64,000 nt of DNA, taken from NCBI GenBank assembly GCA_013297755.1, contig JAAFIH010000008.1:62001-126000 (forward strand), written 5' to 3'. Shown piece after piece: positions 34,224 to 42,423 of the stretch. The stretch comes from Cytophagales bacterium (lineage in GTDB: Bacteria > Bacteroidota > Bacteroidia > Cytophagales > UBA9547). The notes beneath the pieces are model-generated. The model did not search any database. It was not told the DNA's origin and saw nothing but the letters and a program-made list of their open reading frames with translations. The translations under genes were made by a program, and so were the position numbers. Positions within the stretch are counted from its first letter, which is position 1. The number at the start of each line of letters is the position of its first letter.

Positions 34224-35312
34224 TTACTCTACTATTACCATGCGTTTGCTGTCTACTATATTGCCATCGGCCACTAGGGTATATACAAATATGCCTGCAT
34301 ATAGTTTGTTGGCTTGCAATGTTACACTATTTTCGCCTTTATTACTAATGGGTAGTGATATTAGTTGTTTGCCATTGAGGTCTGTGATGCTAATAAAAGC
34401 TGATTGCACTGTTTCTGGCAACGAATATTTAATGCTTGTTTCTTGCGAAAAAGGATTTGGCGTATTTTGATACAAATAGGCTATAGATGTAGCTTTAGGT
34501 TTATCAACAGAGCCTGTACCTAAGTCTTCACGCAGGTTTGATTTAGATTTCTCTAGTTTTAGCAATCTTGATTCTAATTTTTCAATTTTAGTATTTTGTT
34601 CTTTTAGAGCTTCTACCAAAAGTGGGATAACTTGAATATAATTGACAGATTTTGTGCCATTTTCGGTAGTGCTTACTAAGTTTGGCAGCACCAATTCTAG
34701 CTCTTGGGCTACAAATCCATATTGCGATTTGTGAGGCATAGATTTACCATAGGCTATCTTAGTCATTTTTCTAACTTTTTGGGTTGTAGAATCTTTAGAC
34801 TTATTTGTTTGATAAACATCTATAGAATCAACAGCTTCATAACTTACACCACGTAAAGCCAATATTTTTTCAAGTGCTTTTGTAGATGTATTAATATTGT
34901 TTTTAAGTTTTTTATCAGACCAAAGCCAAGATTGGTTTGCATACCAATTTCCATAAAAATATCCATTTCCAACAGGATCTATTCTTAGTACATTTTTTTC
35001 AGACCCATTATTCACAATATTAAGCCCAAAACCAAAACCATTAGTCATCCCTCCATATTCCATACTATATATGCATACAGGTGGCATATTAGACCTTAAT
35101 ATAAAATCTAAGCCTACGTTATCCCAAGCTCCAGTTGATTGTTTTTCCATGATAAAAGATGTTGAATTTAGAGACTTTATATGTAATGGCACAGTTGGAT
35201 TAACCGTCCCAATCCCCACATTTCCATTTCCTAAAACTTTTAATTGTGCTTGTGTGGTGTGCATGGCCACTATGGCACCTGCTGTTGCTATCATTTTTTT
35301 GATCATTCCCAT
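34224..35312 (-). CDS. Secreted protein with S74 intramolecular chaperone and T9SS sorting domain
   Basis: The protein has 362 residues. The signal peptide (about 1-22) is followed by a short repeat-like opening (LKVLGNGNVGIGTVNPTVPLHI) common in Bacteroidota tail-fibre-like surface proteins. The Peptidase_S74 domain has WSDKKLKNNI near 131-140, with Ser132 and Lys137 as the expected autocleavage dyad. It also carries SQYGFVAQELELVLPNLV, SVNYIQVIPLLVEALKEQ and a coiled coil (about 230-265). In phage fibres and related proteins this domain trimerises and cleaves itself. A Por sorting domain (YQNTPNPFSQETSIKYSLP ... DSKRMVIVE) completes it. Fragments of its 3' end are found at 26603, 29066 and 31671. 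Confidence 0.88.
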   Translation of the reverse strand: MGMIKKMIATAGAIVAMHTTQAQLKVLGNGNVGIGTVNPTVPLHIKSLNSTSFIMEKQSTGAWDNVGLDFILRSNMPPVCIYSMEYGGMTNGFGFGLNIVNNGSEKNVLRIDPVGNGYFYGNWYANQSWLWSDKKLKNNINTSTKALEKILALRGVSYEAVDSIDVYQTNKSKDSTTQKVRKMTKIAYGKSMPHKSQYGFVAQELELVLPNLVSTTENGTKSVNYIQVIPLLVEALKEQNTKIEKLESRLLKLEKSKSNLREDLGTGSVDKPKATSIAYLYQNTPNPFSQETSIKYSLPETVQSAFISITDLNGKQLISLPISNKGENSVTLQANKLYAGIFVYTLVADGNIVDSKRMVIVE

Positions 35313-35345
35313 AATTTTTAATTGTTTAGTTTAAATTATGGTGCG

Positions 35346-35380
<35 letters not shown>

Positions 35381-35530
35381 TATTAAAATCGTAATTATTT
35401 TTGAGATTTAACAATTTGGTAATATTAGAGCAATATTACTATTGGTGTAAGGTATTGATTTTCAGGATATTGGTTAAAAAATTCCTTTATTTGAAAAAAT
35501 ATTACTTTATTATAAAATTACTTATTTTTT

Positions 35531-35611
35531 AAGCCCAACCCAATTTTACAATCGCAAATTCTTGGTTCAAAACTTTTATTTTGCCCTGAATGAAGGATTG
35601 CTTCAGGGGCT
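35531..35611. repeat. Degenerate copy of the shared internal segment
   Basis: AAGCCCAACCCAATTTTACAA, then GGTTCAAAACTTTTATTTTG and CCTGAATG, follow the order of the internal segment of C1 and B3. No clear inverted ends were seen around it. The rest of 35379-35678 holds no gene. Confidence 0.4.
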
Positions 35612-35678
35612 TCTATCAAAAAACTATATCAACTACAACGAAACTATAGGTATTCTAAGCTGGGCGTAAAAGGGTGTA

Positions 35679-36134
35679 CTATATTTGATTTTTGATGTCT
35701 CTTTTGGCATCTTTTTCTTTCATGTCTTCACGTTTGTCGTATAGTTTTTTGCCACGAGCTAGGGCTATTTCCATTTTGGCAAACCCACGATCTGATATAA
35801 ATATGCGTATAGGTATGAGGGTAGTACCCTGGTCGTCAAGAGCTTTTTCTATTTTGTGAACTTCTTTTTTCTTTAGTAATAAAGTACGTTCTCGCAATGG
35901 ATCATGGTTGAGCCAAGAGCCAGATTCGTAAGAAGATATATGAAAGTTTTTTATTTTAATAGCATTTTCGGCCACAAAGCAATAAGCATCGCTCATGTTT
36001 ACTTTTTGTTGGCGAATAGATTTTATTTCGGTGCCACGCAACATAATTCCTGCTGTATATGTTTCCAGAAAATGATATTCAAAACTGGCTTTTTTGTTTC
36101 TTATATTGACTGATTTTTCGATTTTATCTTTCAT
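35679..36134 (-). CDS. smpB: tmRNA-binding protein SmpB
   Basis: The protein has 151 residues, the usual length. Signatures are NIRNKKASFEYHFLETYTAGIMLRGTEIKSIRQ near the N-terminus and the KLYDKREDMKEKDAKRDI tail. The DRGFAKMEIALARGKKLYDKR stretch is the conserved RNA-binding C-terminal part. SmpB binds tmRNA and delivers it to stalled ribosomes for trans-translation. The ssrA RNA gene itself was not found in the window. A possible promoter (TAATTTTG at 36169-36162 on the minus strand, 22-base spacer to TTG) lies 28 bases upstream of the start. It is a stand-alone gene. Confidence 0.96.
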   Translation of the reverse strand: MKDKIEKSVNIRNKKASFEYHFLETYTAGIMLRGTEIKSIRQQKVNMSDAYCFVAENAIKIKNFHISSYESGSWLNHDPLRERTLLLKKKEVHKIEKALDDQGTTLIPIRIFISDRGFAKMEIALARGKKLYDKREDMKEKDAKRDIKNQI

Positions 36135-36315
36135 TAGATTGATTTGTAGCTTAAATGATTACAAAATTACAAAAAATAAGGATAATTATATCAAAAAATA
36201 ATTTATACTAATATTACTACACTTTTCAATCAATAATTTTTAGTAAAAAACAAGTACTTTACAAAGTTTGCATTTATACTAGAGTCAATTATAAATAAAT
36301 GACAAATGAGGGTTC

Positions 36316-36404
36316 AATGTCGTTTACTTAAGAATCAGATTAACTTTATCTATTGGAAAAAGACAAAGATAGAGGCAATAAAAAATGCTTAAATAAACGA
36401 CATT
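36316..36404 (+). repeat. Palindromic repeat, end type A (A5)
   Basis: This copy is 89 bases long. AATGTCGTTTACTTAAGAAT on the left and AAATAAACGACATT on the right are inverted copies. The interior GGAAAAAGACAAAGATAGAG is the reverse of A2 and A4. It is the best preserved copy together with A4. The rest of 36135-36570 is AT-rich with no gene visible. Confidence 0.82.
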
Positions 36405-36570
36405 GAATAGTAATTCCTAAAAACCTATTTTCAGATGTTTCCATATCTTTAAGAGATGGTTTGGGTAAGGTTTTTGAAATTTAAAAAAAATTTAAAAATT
36501 CCCATAGCTATACTCAAAGTTTAATATTGTAAAACGAATGCTTCTTTGAATAAAGTAATTTTAGTAATTT

Positions 36571-36987
36571 TTATGCAATTTGTTTATACAAATCAACTGC
36601 ATCTGCTGGGCTTTTTATTTTTTTCATTTCAGAAATCATTTTGCAAGAGCCATTGAAGCTGGCGCCTGAGTCTACGGTAAGTTTATTGGTTACGATATCG
36701 CCTCTGACATCGGCCGTTGGGTGCAAAATTACCTCTTCTGATACATCTATTGTGCCGTAAATGATACCAGAAATCTCTGCTATGGTCGATTTTATATTGC
36801 CTTCTACTATACCACTATCGCCAATGACTACTTTTGCTTTTGCCATAATATTACCAATAACCTTGCCATCTATTCTTATATTGGCTTGAGCATTGATATT
36901 GCCTTCGATAACAGTACCTTTGCCAATGATATTGTTAGAAGACATGGCTTCTTCTAGTTCTGATTGTTTTTTTTTATTTGAAAACAT
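36571..36987 (-). CDS. Bactofilin (polymer-forming cytoskeletal protein)
   Basis: The protein has 138 residues. A charged N-terminal tail (MFSNKKKQSELEEAMSSNN) precedes the DUF583 right-handed beta-helix: IIGKGTVIEGNINAQANIRIDGKVIGNIMAKAKVVIGDSGIVEGNIKSTIAEISGIIYGTI in repeating six-residue-type rungs, then VRGDIVTNKLTVDSGASFNG. The C-terminal tail is short and basic. Bactofilins polymerise without nucleotide into filaments that act in cell shape, stalk growth or chromosome and protein placement. There is no metalloprotease (M23) gene adjacent, which often accompanies bactofilins. The gene appears monocistronic. Confidence 0.93.
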   Translation of the reverse strand: MFSNKKKQSELEEAMSSNNIIGKGTVIEGNINAQANIRIDGKVIGNIMAKAKVVIGDSGIVEGNIKSTIAEISGIIYGTIDVSEEVILHPTADVRGDIVTNKLTVDSGASFNGSCKMISEMKKIKSPADAVDLYKQIA

Positions 36988-37143
36988 AAAATGATTTATG
37001 GGCTTAGGTTTACTTAATTTTGTAATTTTCTGTTAAATATGATGCAAGTATAAAAAAATGCTTTGATATTAAGATTATAATAAACATTTTTGTTGAAATT
37101 AGGTTTAAATAAAACCTTAAAATTGACTTTAATTCAATATATT

Positions 37144-38346
37144 ATGCGATTTGCCTTTATTTTTATGGTGTTATACTTTTTTATTTGTAACGATATTTTT
37201 GCACAAATAGTATTTTTGACCGAAAAAGAGGCCATTGAGAATGCCTTGGCCATGAACCAGCAAATAAAAATAGCTACTATGAAAGTCGAAAAACAAACTT
37301 TGCTCAAAGGCAGTGCAGTAAATATACCCAACTTAGAAATTTTGATACAATCGCCTGACGGACAGCACTTTAGGCCAGGATTTATGCAAGGTTTTGATTT
37401 TCCTACGGTGTATTCGCAACAAAGTAAATTACAAAAAGCATCTATCAAAGTAGCCGAAAGCGAAAAAAATGTATCTACAAACGTACTTGTATATAACGTA
37501 AGAACGGCTTTTAATGACATACTTTATAGCCAACAAAAATACCTTACGCTCAAAAATCAAGATTCAACTTTTGCTGAAATCATCAACATGAATGAAATTA
37601 GGTATAAAGTGGGGCAAATTTCGGCACTCGAAAACATCAATAGTCAGGCTTATTATAGACAAATTCAATTTGCAAAAGAACAAGCCTTGGCAGAATTTCA
37701 GAATGCCAAAATGCAACTGGCCATTTGGATGGGCAATCCCAAAGATACTTCTTTTAAAGTAGCTACAAATTATACCAAAATAACAGATTATGACATAAAA
37801 CAAACTATTGATACTACTTTTGCCCAAAATCCTATTCAACAATATTATACTTCTCAAAAAAATTATTTTGGCAGACAGTTGAAATTAGACAAAAATAAGC
37901 GTTTGCCAGGTTTTATGGTGGGTCTACTTAATCAATCTGGGAGTAATACTCCATTCCAGTATTACCTTTCGGCAGGAGTTCGATTGCCTATTTGGTACTG
38001 GGCTTACTCATCCAAAGTGAAAGCATCCAAAAAAGATATGGACATTATTCAATCGCAAGCCAGCTATGCCAACTATACTCTTTTAGGCGAATATACCAAA
38101 GAATTAGCTTTATACAAACAATACACAAAAGCCCTAGATTATTACGAAAATACTGGTTTGGTACAATCTAATGAAATACTGAGATCAGCCAAAGAAAGCT
38201 ACAGATTGGGTAGTATTGGTTATTTTGTATATTTACAAAACATCAATCAAGCCTATCAAATTCAATTTGCTTACCTTGAGGCACTCAAAAACCACAACAA
38301 ATCTGTGGTGGCTTTGCAATACATCAAAGGAGAACAAAAATATTAG
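37144..38346 (+). CDS. TolC-family outer-membrane efflux protein
   Basis: The protein has 400 residues from the ATG at 37144, which opens the signal peptide (MRFAFIFMVLYFFICNDIFAQ). Starts further upstream would only add a non-signal tail. The fold shows TolC-type paired helical hairpins: LTEKEAIENALAMNQQIKIATMKVEKQ at the start, EKNVSTNVLVYNVRTAFNDILYSQQKYLTL in the first half and SAKESYRLGSIGYFVYLQNINQAYQIQ in the second. In Bacteroidota such a protein usually follows a CusA/CzcA pump and a membrane-fusion gene. Here it is alone, so its pump must be elsewhere. It would form the outer-membrane channel of a tripartite exporter. Confidence 0.85.
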   Translation: MRFAFIFMVLYFFICNDIFAQIVFLTEKEAIENALAMNQQIKIATMKVEKQTLLKGSAVNIPNLEILIQSPDGQHFRPGFMQGFDFPTVYSQQSKLQKASIKVAESEKNVSTNVLVYNVRTAFNDILYSQQKYLTLKNQDSTFAEIINMNEIRYKVGQISALENINSQAYYRQIQFAKEQALAEFQNAKMQLAIWMGNPKDTSFKVATNYTKITDYDIKQTIDTTFAQNPIQQYYTSQKNYFGRQLKLDKNKRLPGFMVGLLNQSGSNTPFQYYLSAGVRLPIWYWAYSSKVKASKKDMDIIQSQASYANYTLLGEYTKELALYKQYTKALDYYENTGLVQSNEILRSAKESYRLGSIGYFVYLQNINQAYQIQFAYLEALKNHNKSVVALQYIKGEQKY

Positions 38347-38406
38347 TTTGTAATAAATTAGTATTTTTTTTGTTAATTTTACAGTCAATTTACAGAAAAA
38401 TATTAA

Positions 38407-38557
38407 AGGGATCTTCTAAAAAACCATAATTTAATTTCAAAAACCCCACCCAAACCAATTTTACAACCGCACAGCCTGGCTCAAAACTATCGTTTTGCCC
38501 CAATGCACAGAATCCAAAAGGGAGGGCTTTATAGGATAGGGTTTTTAGAAGTTCCCT
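38407..38557. repeat. Palindromic repeat, end type C with the long internal segment (C1)
   Basis: The left end AGGGATCTTCTAAAAAACC and right end GGTTTTTAGAAGTTCCCT are inverted copies, unlike types A and B. The interior (CCACCCAAACCAATTTTACA ... GCTCAAAACTATCGTTTTGC ... CACAGAATCC) is practically identical to that of the next element, B3. Confidence 0.78.
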
Positions 38558-38565
38558 AAATCTAT

Positions 38566-38729
38566 TATTATGAACCTAAAAACAAATATTACAATTTTAT
38601 TTTAAACCCCACCCAAACCAATTTTACAACCGCACAGCCTGGCTCAAAACTATCGTTTTGCCCCAATGCACAGAATCCAAGTGGGAGAAATATTATAGGA
38701 CTGTAATTTTAATTTTTCGGTTTGATATA
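38566..38729. repeat. Palindromic repeat, end type B with the long internal segment (B3)
   Basis: The ends TATTATGAACCTAAAAA and TTTTTCGGTTTGATATA are those of type B, slightly decayed on the left. The interior repeats that of C1 only 9 bases away, although the two elements have different ends. A CAAAAC/GTTTTG hairpin (loop TATC) lies in the middle. Confidence 0.8.
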
Positions 38730-38767
38730 TTATGATTCTGATATAGACCTGTTTTATAAAAACTATT

Positions 38768-38960
38768 GGTACTGTCCAAAAAAGTGTGTAATGCAGTAAT
38801 AAAATATTATATTTTAGAGATAGATTTTGTTTTTGTTTTTTTTGTCTTTTTTAACAAATGGAGTGGCGTTAGCCACACCATTTTGAAGGAAAGGAATTTC
38901 ATTTTGTCGATGAGTTTCGTCCTTGTTTTTTTGTCTTTTGCAAACATATACATTAAGTTT
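38768..38960 (-). mobile_element. Possible remnant of an insertion-sequence end
   Basis: GGTACTGTCCAAAAAAGTGTGTAA at about 38768-38791 looks like a terminal inverted repeat of the kind seen at ends of IS256-type elements (ending in ...ACACACTTTTTTGGACA on the other strand). After it come about 170 bases with no clear gene. The ISL3 element begins right after. Only the one end is seen, so this is tentative. Confidence 0.3.
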
Positions 38961-38973
38961 AAATAAAGAAAGT

Positions 38974-40258
38974 GGTTCTTCTCCATTTTATGTGGAAAAC
39001 TTAAAATCATTGCCTAGCAAATAAATCATATTAATAAAATTTTCAACATTTTTATATCCTCTTGCTCTTGCTTTTACTAATTGCACGACCGAATTTATAC
39101 CTTCTGCCACCCCATTCGATATTTTAGTAATCATAGAATTAGCTATTCCTCGTATGTTTTTATAAACGCTTTTTGCAAATTTATTCATAGGTGCTATATT
39201 ACATTCAAATACGTTGTCTATCCAAGCCTCTATGGCTGGATAAACTGCATTTGGCGGCACTTGCCATAATTCATCAAATTGGCATTTTAGATGGTAGGCG
39301 TTTACAGTTTCTAAAGATGTATCTAGCAATATATTCTTTAGTCGGCTTTTATTTACCTCATTTAAGTTTATCTCATTACTCAACCATAAGTATTTGGATT
39401 TAACAAGTATGGCATTGTTAGATGCTTCTTTTGCTCGTACGATGTTTAGGGCTTTATTAATACCCATTTTTATATGAAATTTATCGAAGACTATTTCGCT
39501 TCTAGGAAAAAAATGTTGGGAACCTGCTTGATAGCTTTTACTCATATCCATACTAATAAATGAAATATTTTTGGGCTTTCCTCCATTTTGATACAACCAA
39601 TCTTTGAACGTATCAAAAACACCATTTTCACGCCCTTCGACCACAAAAATAACATTTCCAGTGTCGTAATCACTAAAAATAGTCACGTATTTGTGCCCTC
39701 GTTGGATTGATTTTTCATCTACACAAACTTTACATAATTTGGTTAAATCTATTTGTGAATCTACCGCTTTTGTAATATAATGATGAAATGTTCGCCATAA
39801 ATTATTGTCGGGTTCTCCTAATTTTTTTTGCAATCGCACTCATGCTCATTTCAAGCACATCGTGCATCACATTTAGCTCGAATTTCAAACTAAAATGTGT
39901 TTCCATACGCATACATGGTAGTTTAGTAAGGCTTTTAACACCATGGTCGGGGCATTTAATCCTTGGAACTTTTACATCTAGGTAGCATTTATAATCTATA
40001 ATATCTAAGTGCCGCCATCTGCGAAAAGAACCATCGTGTATCTTGCAATCCTTTTCACATTCAGGGCAAGCAAAAACACTTCCTTTTTCATATTTTATAT
40101 ACAAATCAATCTCTTTTAATGAATGATTAACCAGCACAGAATCTATGTACCAGGGTTTATTAATCTCAAATAGTTCAGATAGAACTGAAGTGGTTATTGA
40201 ATTTTCTATCCACAAAAATACATAATATTTTCGTTTCCACACTTTTTAGCGAAGAGCC
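38974..40258 (-). mobile_element. ISL3-family insertion sequence
   Basis: The element is about 1,285 bases. Its ends are imperfect inverted repeats: GGTTCTTCTCCATTTTATGTGG on the left (38974-38995) and, read inward from the right, GGCTCTTCGCTAAAAAGTGTGG (40258-40237). The GGxTCTTC start and the length fit ISL3. The expected 8-base target duplications are not visible (AAGAAAGT on the left and AAAAATTT on the right), so the flanks may have rearranged. It is inserted in the downstream flank of the toxin-antitoxin array. Confidence 0.82.
38988..40242 (-). pseudogene. ISL3-family transposase, split by a frameshift at a run of eight A
   Basis: The first frame (40242-39802) carries the N-terminal zinc-binding part, CPEC ... 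CPDHG, with the conserved RRWRHLDI linker. The second (39839-38988) carries the DDE catalytic part: VDEKSIQRGHKY with the first Asp, ISMDMSKSYQAG with the second, and AEGINSVVQLVKARARGYKN with the Glu. The frames join at eight consecutive A on the coding strand (T8 at 39822-39829). One base too many puts KKLGEP out of frame with AIAKK. The GTG at 40242 lies inside the terminal repeat, so the true start may be further in. The element is probably inactive unless slippage restores the frame. Confidence 0.85.
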
Positions 40259-40309
40259 AAAAATTTCTTAGAAAAAATAAGAAAAAAATTAATAGAACAG
40301 ATAATTGGA

Positions 40310-40639
40310 TTATTTTTTAGTTCCTTTTATCGCCAAATATTCTTTGGTTTTGGGACTGATAATGTTTTCTATAAAATAAATGCCATCCATGGTATCATAA
40401 GTAATATAGTACATAAAACCACTTTTTTGGTTTTTGTATCGTGCATAATATTTGCCATAAATAGGTGTTTTGCACTCGTATATAATTGTTTGATTGGGTA
40501 TTTTTTGAATAAAATCACGGATTCGTTGTACATATTCTTTGGCAGATTCTCTGTATCCAAAATATTCTTTTTCAAATAAAGTATCAACTAAATGTGTTAA
40601 TTTATTTTCAATATTTTTTGATAAAATTACTCTTTCCAT
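40310..40639 (-). CDS. RelE/ParE-like toxin, copy 1 of a tandem array
   Basis: The protein has 109 residues. The N-terminal half is helical (MERVILSKNIENKLTHLVDTL, ESAKEYVQRIRDFIQKIPNQ). The C-terminal half is a beta-sheet with the basic, aromatic pattern YGKYYARYKNQKSGFMYYITYD, then FIENIISPKTKEYLAIKG. This follows the two-helix plus sheet order of RelE/ParE-type toxins, though no catalytic residue set is certain. It overlaps the antitoxin gene by 13 bases. The last 59 residues are almost identical to copy 3 (one difference), whereas the first 50 differ widely. In known systems such proteins cut ribosome-bound mRNA or block gyrase. Confidence 0.68.
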   Translation of the reverse strand: MERVILSKNIENKLTHLVDTLFEKEYFGYRESAKEYVQRIRDFIQKIPNQTIIYECKTPIYGKYYARYKNQKSGFMYYITYDTMDGIYFIENIISPKTKEYLAIKGTKK

Positions 40640-40875
40640 GGCAAAGAGTCTATATGTTTATTAAGTCTTTCTTGCAATTCATCCAAAGTCATATTAGTAG
40701 GATTATTAATTTTTTTATAAAAGGCCTCACGTTCCAAGTCTTCTTTTGAATTGGCCATAATCCCTATTTGCGTAAGGGCTTTTTTGGCTTGTGGATGATT
40801 TTTTACATCAACTGTAATTTTGGTTATGATACCTTTTGCATTTGTTTGTGTGTTGTTTCCTGCTATTCGTGCCAT
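40627..40875 (-). CDS. Antitoxin-like protein, copy 1
   Basis: The protein has 82 residues. It starts MARIAGNNTQTNAKGIITKI, continues TVDVKNHPQAKKALTQIGIM, then has a charged helix (SKEDLEREAFYKKINNPTNMTLDELQERLNKHIDSLPWKE). The first 55-60 residues are nearly constant in all three copies, and the tail varies together with the start of the toxin. The small size, position first in the pair, and tight overlap with a RelE-like gene suggest an antitoxin. The fold is not recognised. A palindrome 17 bases before the start is a likely operator (40892-40910). Confidence 0.62.
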   Translation of the reverse strand: MARIAGNNTQTNAKGIITKITVDVKNHPQAKKALTQIGIMANSKEDLEREAFYKKINNPTNMTLDELQERLNKHIDSLPWKE

Positions 40876-40891
40876 GTTGATTGTTTTTTTT

Positions 40892-40910
40892 ACAAATTTA
40901 CAAAATTTGT
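40892..40910 (-). promoter_or_regulatory. Palindrome upstream of antitoxin copy 1 (candidate operator)
   Basis: ACAAATTT-ACA-AAATTTGT is a perfect 8+8 inverted repeat 17 bases before the start codon. It overlaps a TAnnTTTG-like TAAATTTG on the coding strand and is repeated at the same place in copies 2 and 3, fitting autoregulation. Confidence 0.5.
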
Positions 40911-41076
40911 GAATTATAGTTATAATTTAATCCAATAATAAATATTTTTCGACCTATTATGATTGCGATTGTGCTTTGCAAATTAATCCATAAATTTATC
41001 GAAAATTTATTACTTATTTTTAAAAAATATTTATTGAAAAAAAATAAGAAAAAAATTAATAGAACAGATAATTGGG

Positions 41077-41403
41077 TTATTTTTTAGTTTCTTTTATCGC
41101 CAAATATTCTTTGGTTTTGGGACTGATAATATTTTCTATAAAATACCTTTCTTTATTTACATCAAAAGTAATATAATACATAAAACCACTTTTTTTGTTT
41201 TTATACCTTGCATAAAATTTACCATATTTTGAAGTTTTGCATTTGTATAAAATAGTTTGTTTGGGTATACTTTCTATAAAATCACGGATACGTTGAACGT
41301 ATTGCTCTGCATCTTCTCTAAATCCAAAGTAATTTTTATAGAATAACGCATCTGTCAAATCATTTAGTTTGTTTTTTTAATTAGCCGATATTATGATTTC
41401 CAA
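41077..41403 (-). pseudogene. RelE/ParE-like toxin, copy 2, with an early in-frame stop
   Basis: Aligned to copy 1, the reading frame should begin at TTG 41403-41401 (LEIIISAN) but meets TAA at 41379-41377. It then continues KNKLNDLTDALFYKNYFG in the same frame to the end. The stop removes the first helix unless translation restarts at TTG 41358, giving 93 residues. The C-terminal sheet (YGKFYARYKNKKSGFMYYIT ... FIENIISPKTKEYLAIKETKK) is kept, with more differences to the other copies than they have between themselves. The loss of the toxin start with a kept antitoxin suggests inactivation of the toxin. Confidence 0.68.
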
Positions 41404-41639
41404 GGCAAAGTATTTAAGTGGTTTAACATACTTTCTTGTAATTGGTCTAAAGTTAAATTTGTAGGATCATTCCATTTTTTTTCAAACTCTTCAAGCTCTA
41501 CTTCTTCAGCTGTTTTAGAAATAATCCCTATTTGCGTAAGGGCTTTTTTGGCTTGTGGATGATTTTTTACATCAACTGTAATTTTGGTTATGATACCTTT
41601 TGCATTTGTTTGTGTGTTGTTTCCTGCTATTCGTGCCAT
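41391..41639 (-). CDS. Antitoxin-like protein, copy 2
   Basis: The protein has 82 residues, with the first 40 identical to copy 1 (to TQIGI). It then diverges: SKTAEEVELEEFEKKWNDPTNLTLDQLQESMLNHLNTLPWKS. The divergence begins earlier than between copies 1 and 3. Its stop lies inside the reading frame of toxin copy 2, so the overlap seen in the other pairs is conserved even though the toxin carries a stop. If the toxin is dead, this antitoxin may still protect against another copy. Confidence 0.6.
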   Translation of the reverse strand: MARIAGNNTQTNAKGIITKITVDVKNHPQAKKALTQIGIISKTAEEVELEEFEKKWNDPTNLTLDQLQESMLNHLNTLPWKS

Positions 41640-41655
41640 GTTGATTGTTTTTTTT

Positions 41656-41674
41656 ACAAATTTACAAAATTTGT
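41656..41674 (-). promoter_or_regulatory. Palindrome upstream of antitoxin copy 2 (candidate operator)
   Basis: The same 8+3+8 palindrome as in copy 1 lies 17 bases before the start. The whole 201-base spacer (41640-41840) matches the one at 40876-41076 almost base for base. Confidence 0.5.
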
Positions 41675-41840
41675 GAATTATAGTTATAATTTAATCCAAT
41701 AATAAATATTTTTCGACCTATTATGATTGCGATTGTGCTTTGCAAATTAATCCATAAATTTATCGAAAATTTATTACTTATTTTTAAAAAATATTTATTG
41801 AAAAAAAATAAGAAAAAAATTAATAGAACAGATAATTGGG

Positions 41841-42170
41841 TTATTTTTTAGTGCCTTTTATCGCCAAATATTCTTTGGTTTTGGGACTGATAATGTTTTC
41901 TATAAAATAAATGCCATCCATGGTATCATAAGTAATATAGTACATAAAACCACTTTTTGGATTTTTGTATCGTGCATAATATTTGCCATAAATAGGTGTT
42001 TTGCACTCGTATATAATTGTTTGATTGGGTATAGTTTCTATAAAATCATAAATTTTATCCACATATTTTTGAGCTGATTCTTTAAATTTGAAATAATTAT
42101 CATAATATAATATTTCTACCAAATCATCAAGTCTATTTCTTATATTATTACTAAGTATTAATTGTCCCAT
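41841..42170 (-). CDS. RelE/ParE-like toxin, copy 3
   Basis: The protein has 109 residues. The N-terminal 50 residues (MGQLILSNNIRNRLDDLVEILYYD, then FKESAQKYVDKIYDFIETIPNQ) share about half their positions with copy 1. The last 59 residues differ at one position only (NPKSG for NQKSG). It overlaps antitoxin copy 3 by 13 bases. Its C-terminal sheet and basic residues fit RelE/ParE. The reading frame is intact, so copies 1 and 3 are the two potentially active toxins. Confidence 0.68.
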   Translation of the reverse strand: MGQLILSNNIRNRLDDLVEILYYDNYFKFKESAQKYVDKIYDFIETIPNQTIIYECKTPIYGKYYARYKNPKSGFMYYITYDTMDGIYFIENIISPKTKEYLAIKGTKK

Positions 42171-42406
42171 TTTAATGAATCAATATGTTGGTATGATAAT
42201 TTTCTGGCTTCATCCAAAGTCATATTAGTAGGATTATTAATTTTTTTATAAAAGGCCTCACGTTCCATGTCTTCTTTTGAATTGGCCATAATCCCTATTT
42301 GCGTAAGGTCTTTTTTGGCTTGTGGATGATTTTTTACATCAACTGTAATTTTGGTTATGATACCTTTTGCATTTGTTTGTGTGTTGATACCTGCTATTCG
42401 TGCCAT
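42158..42406 (-). CDS. Antitoxin-like protein, copy 3
   Basis: The protein has 82 residues. It is identical to copy 1 at nearly all of the first 65 positions (MARIAGINTQ, KKDLTQIGIM, EDMEREAFYKKINNPTNMTLDE). The last 16 residues differ (ARKLSYQHIDSLKWDN). Antitoxin C-termini usually wrap the cognate toxin, so the switch of sequence at this point fits pair-specific recognition. It is the first gene of the array in transcription order, 628 bases from glyA on the other strand. Confidence 0.62.
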   Translation of the reverse strand: MARIAGINTQTNAKGIITKITVDVKNHPQAKKDLTQIGIMANSKEDMEREAFYKKINNPTNMTLDEARKLSYQHIDSLKWDN

Positions 42407-42423
42407 GTTGATTGTCTTTTTTT

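Noticed and set aside
35679-36570. tmRNA gene beside smpB
   Set aside because: No sequence with a tRNA-like end or a tag-coding frame was seen in the flanks.
38807-39010. Lys-rich 67-codon minus-strand frame
   Set aside because: It spans the edge of the ISL3 element and low-complexity T-rich DNA, and its composition follows the A/T runs. It is not a credible protein.
38974-40258. Target-site duplication of the ISL3 element
   Set aside because: The eight bases on each side do not match, so no duplication is claimed.
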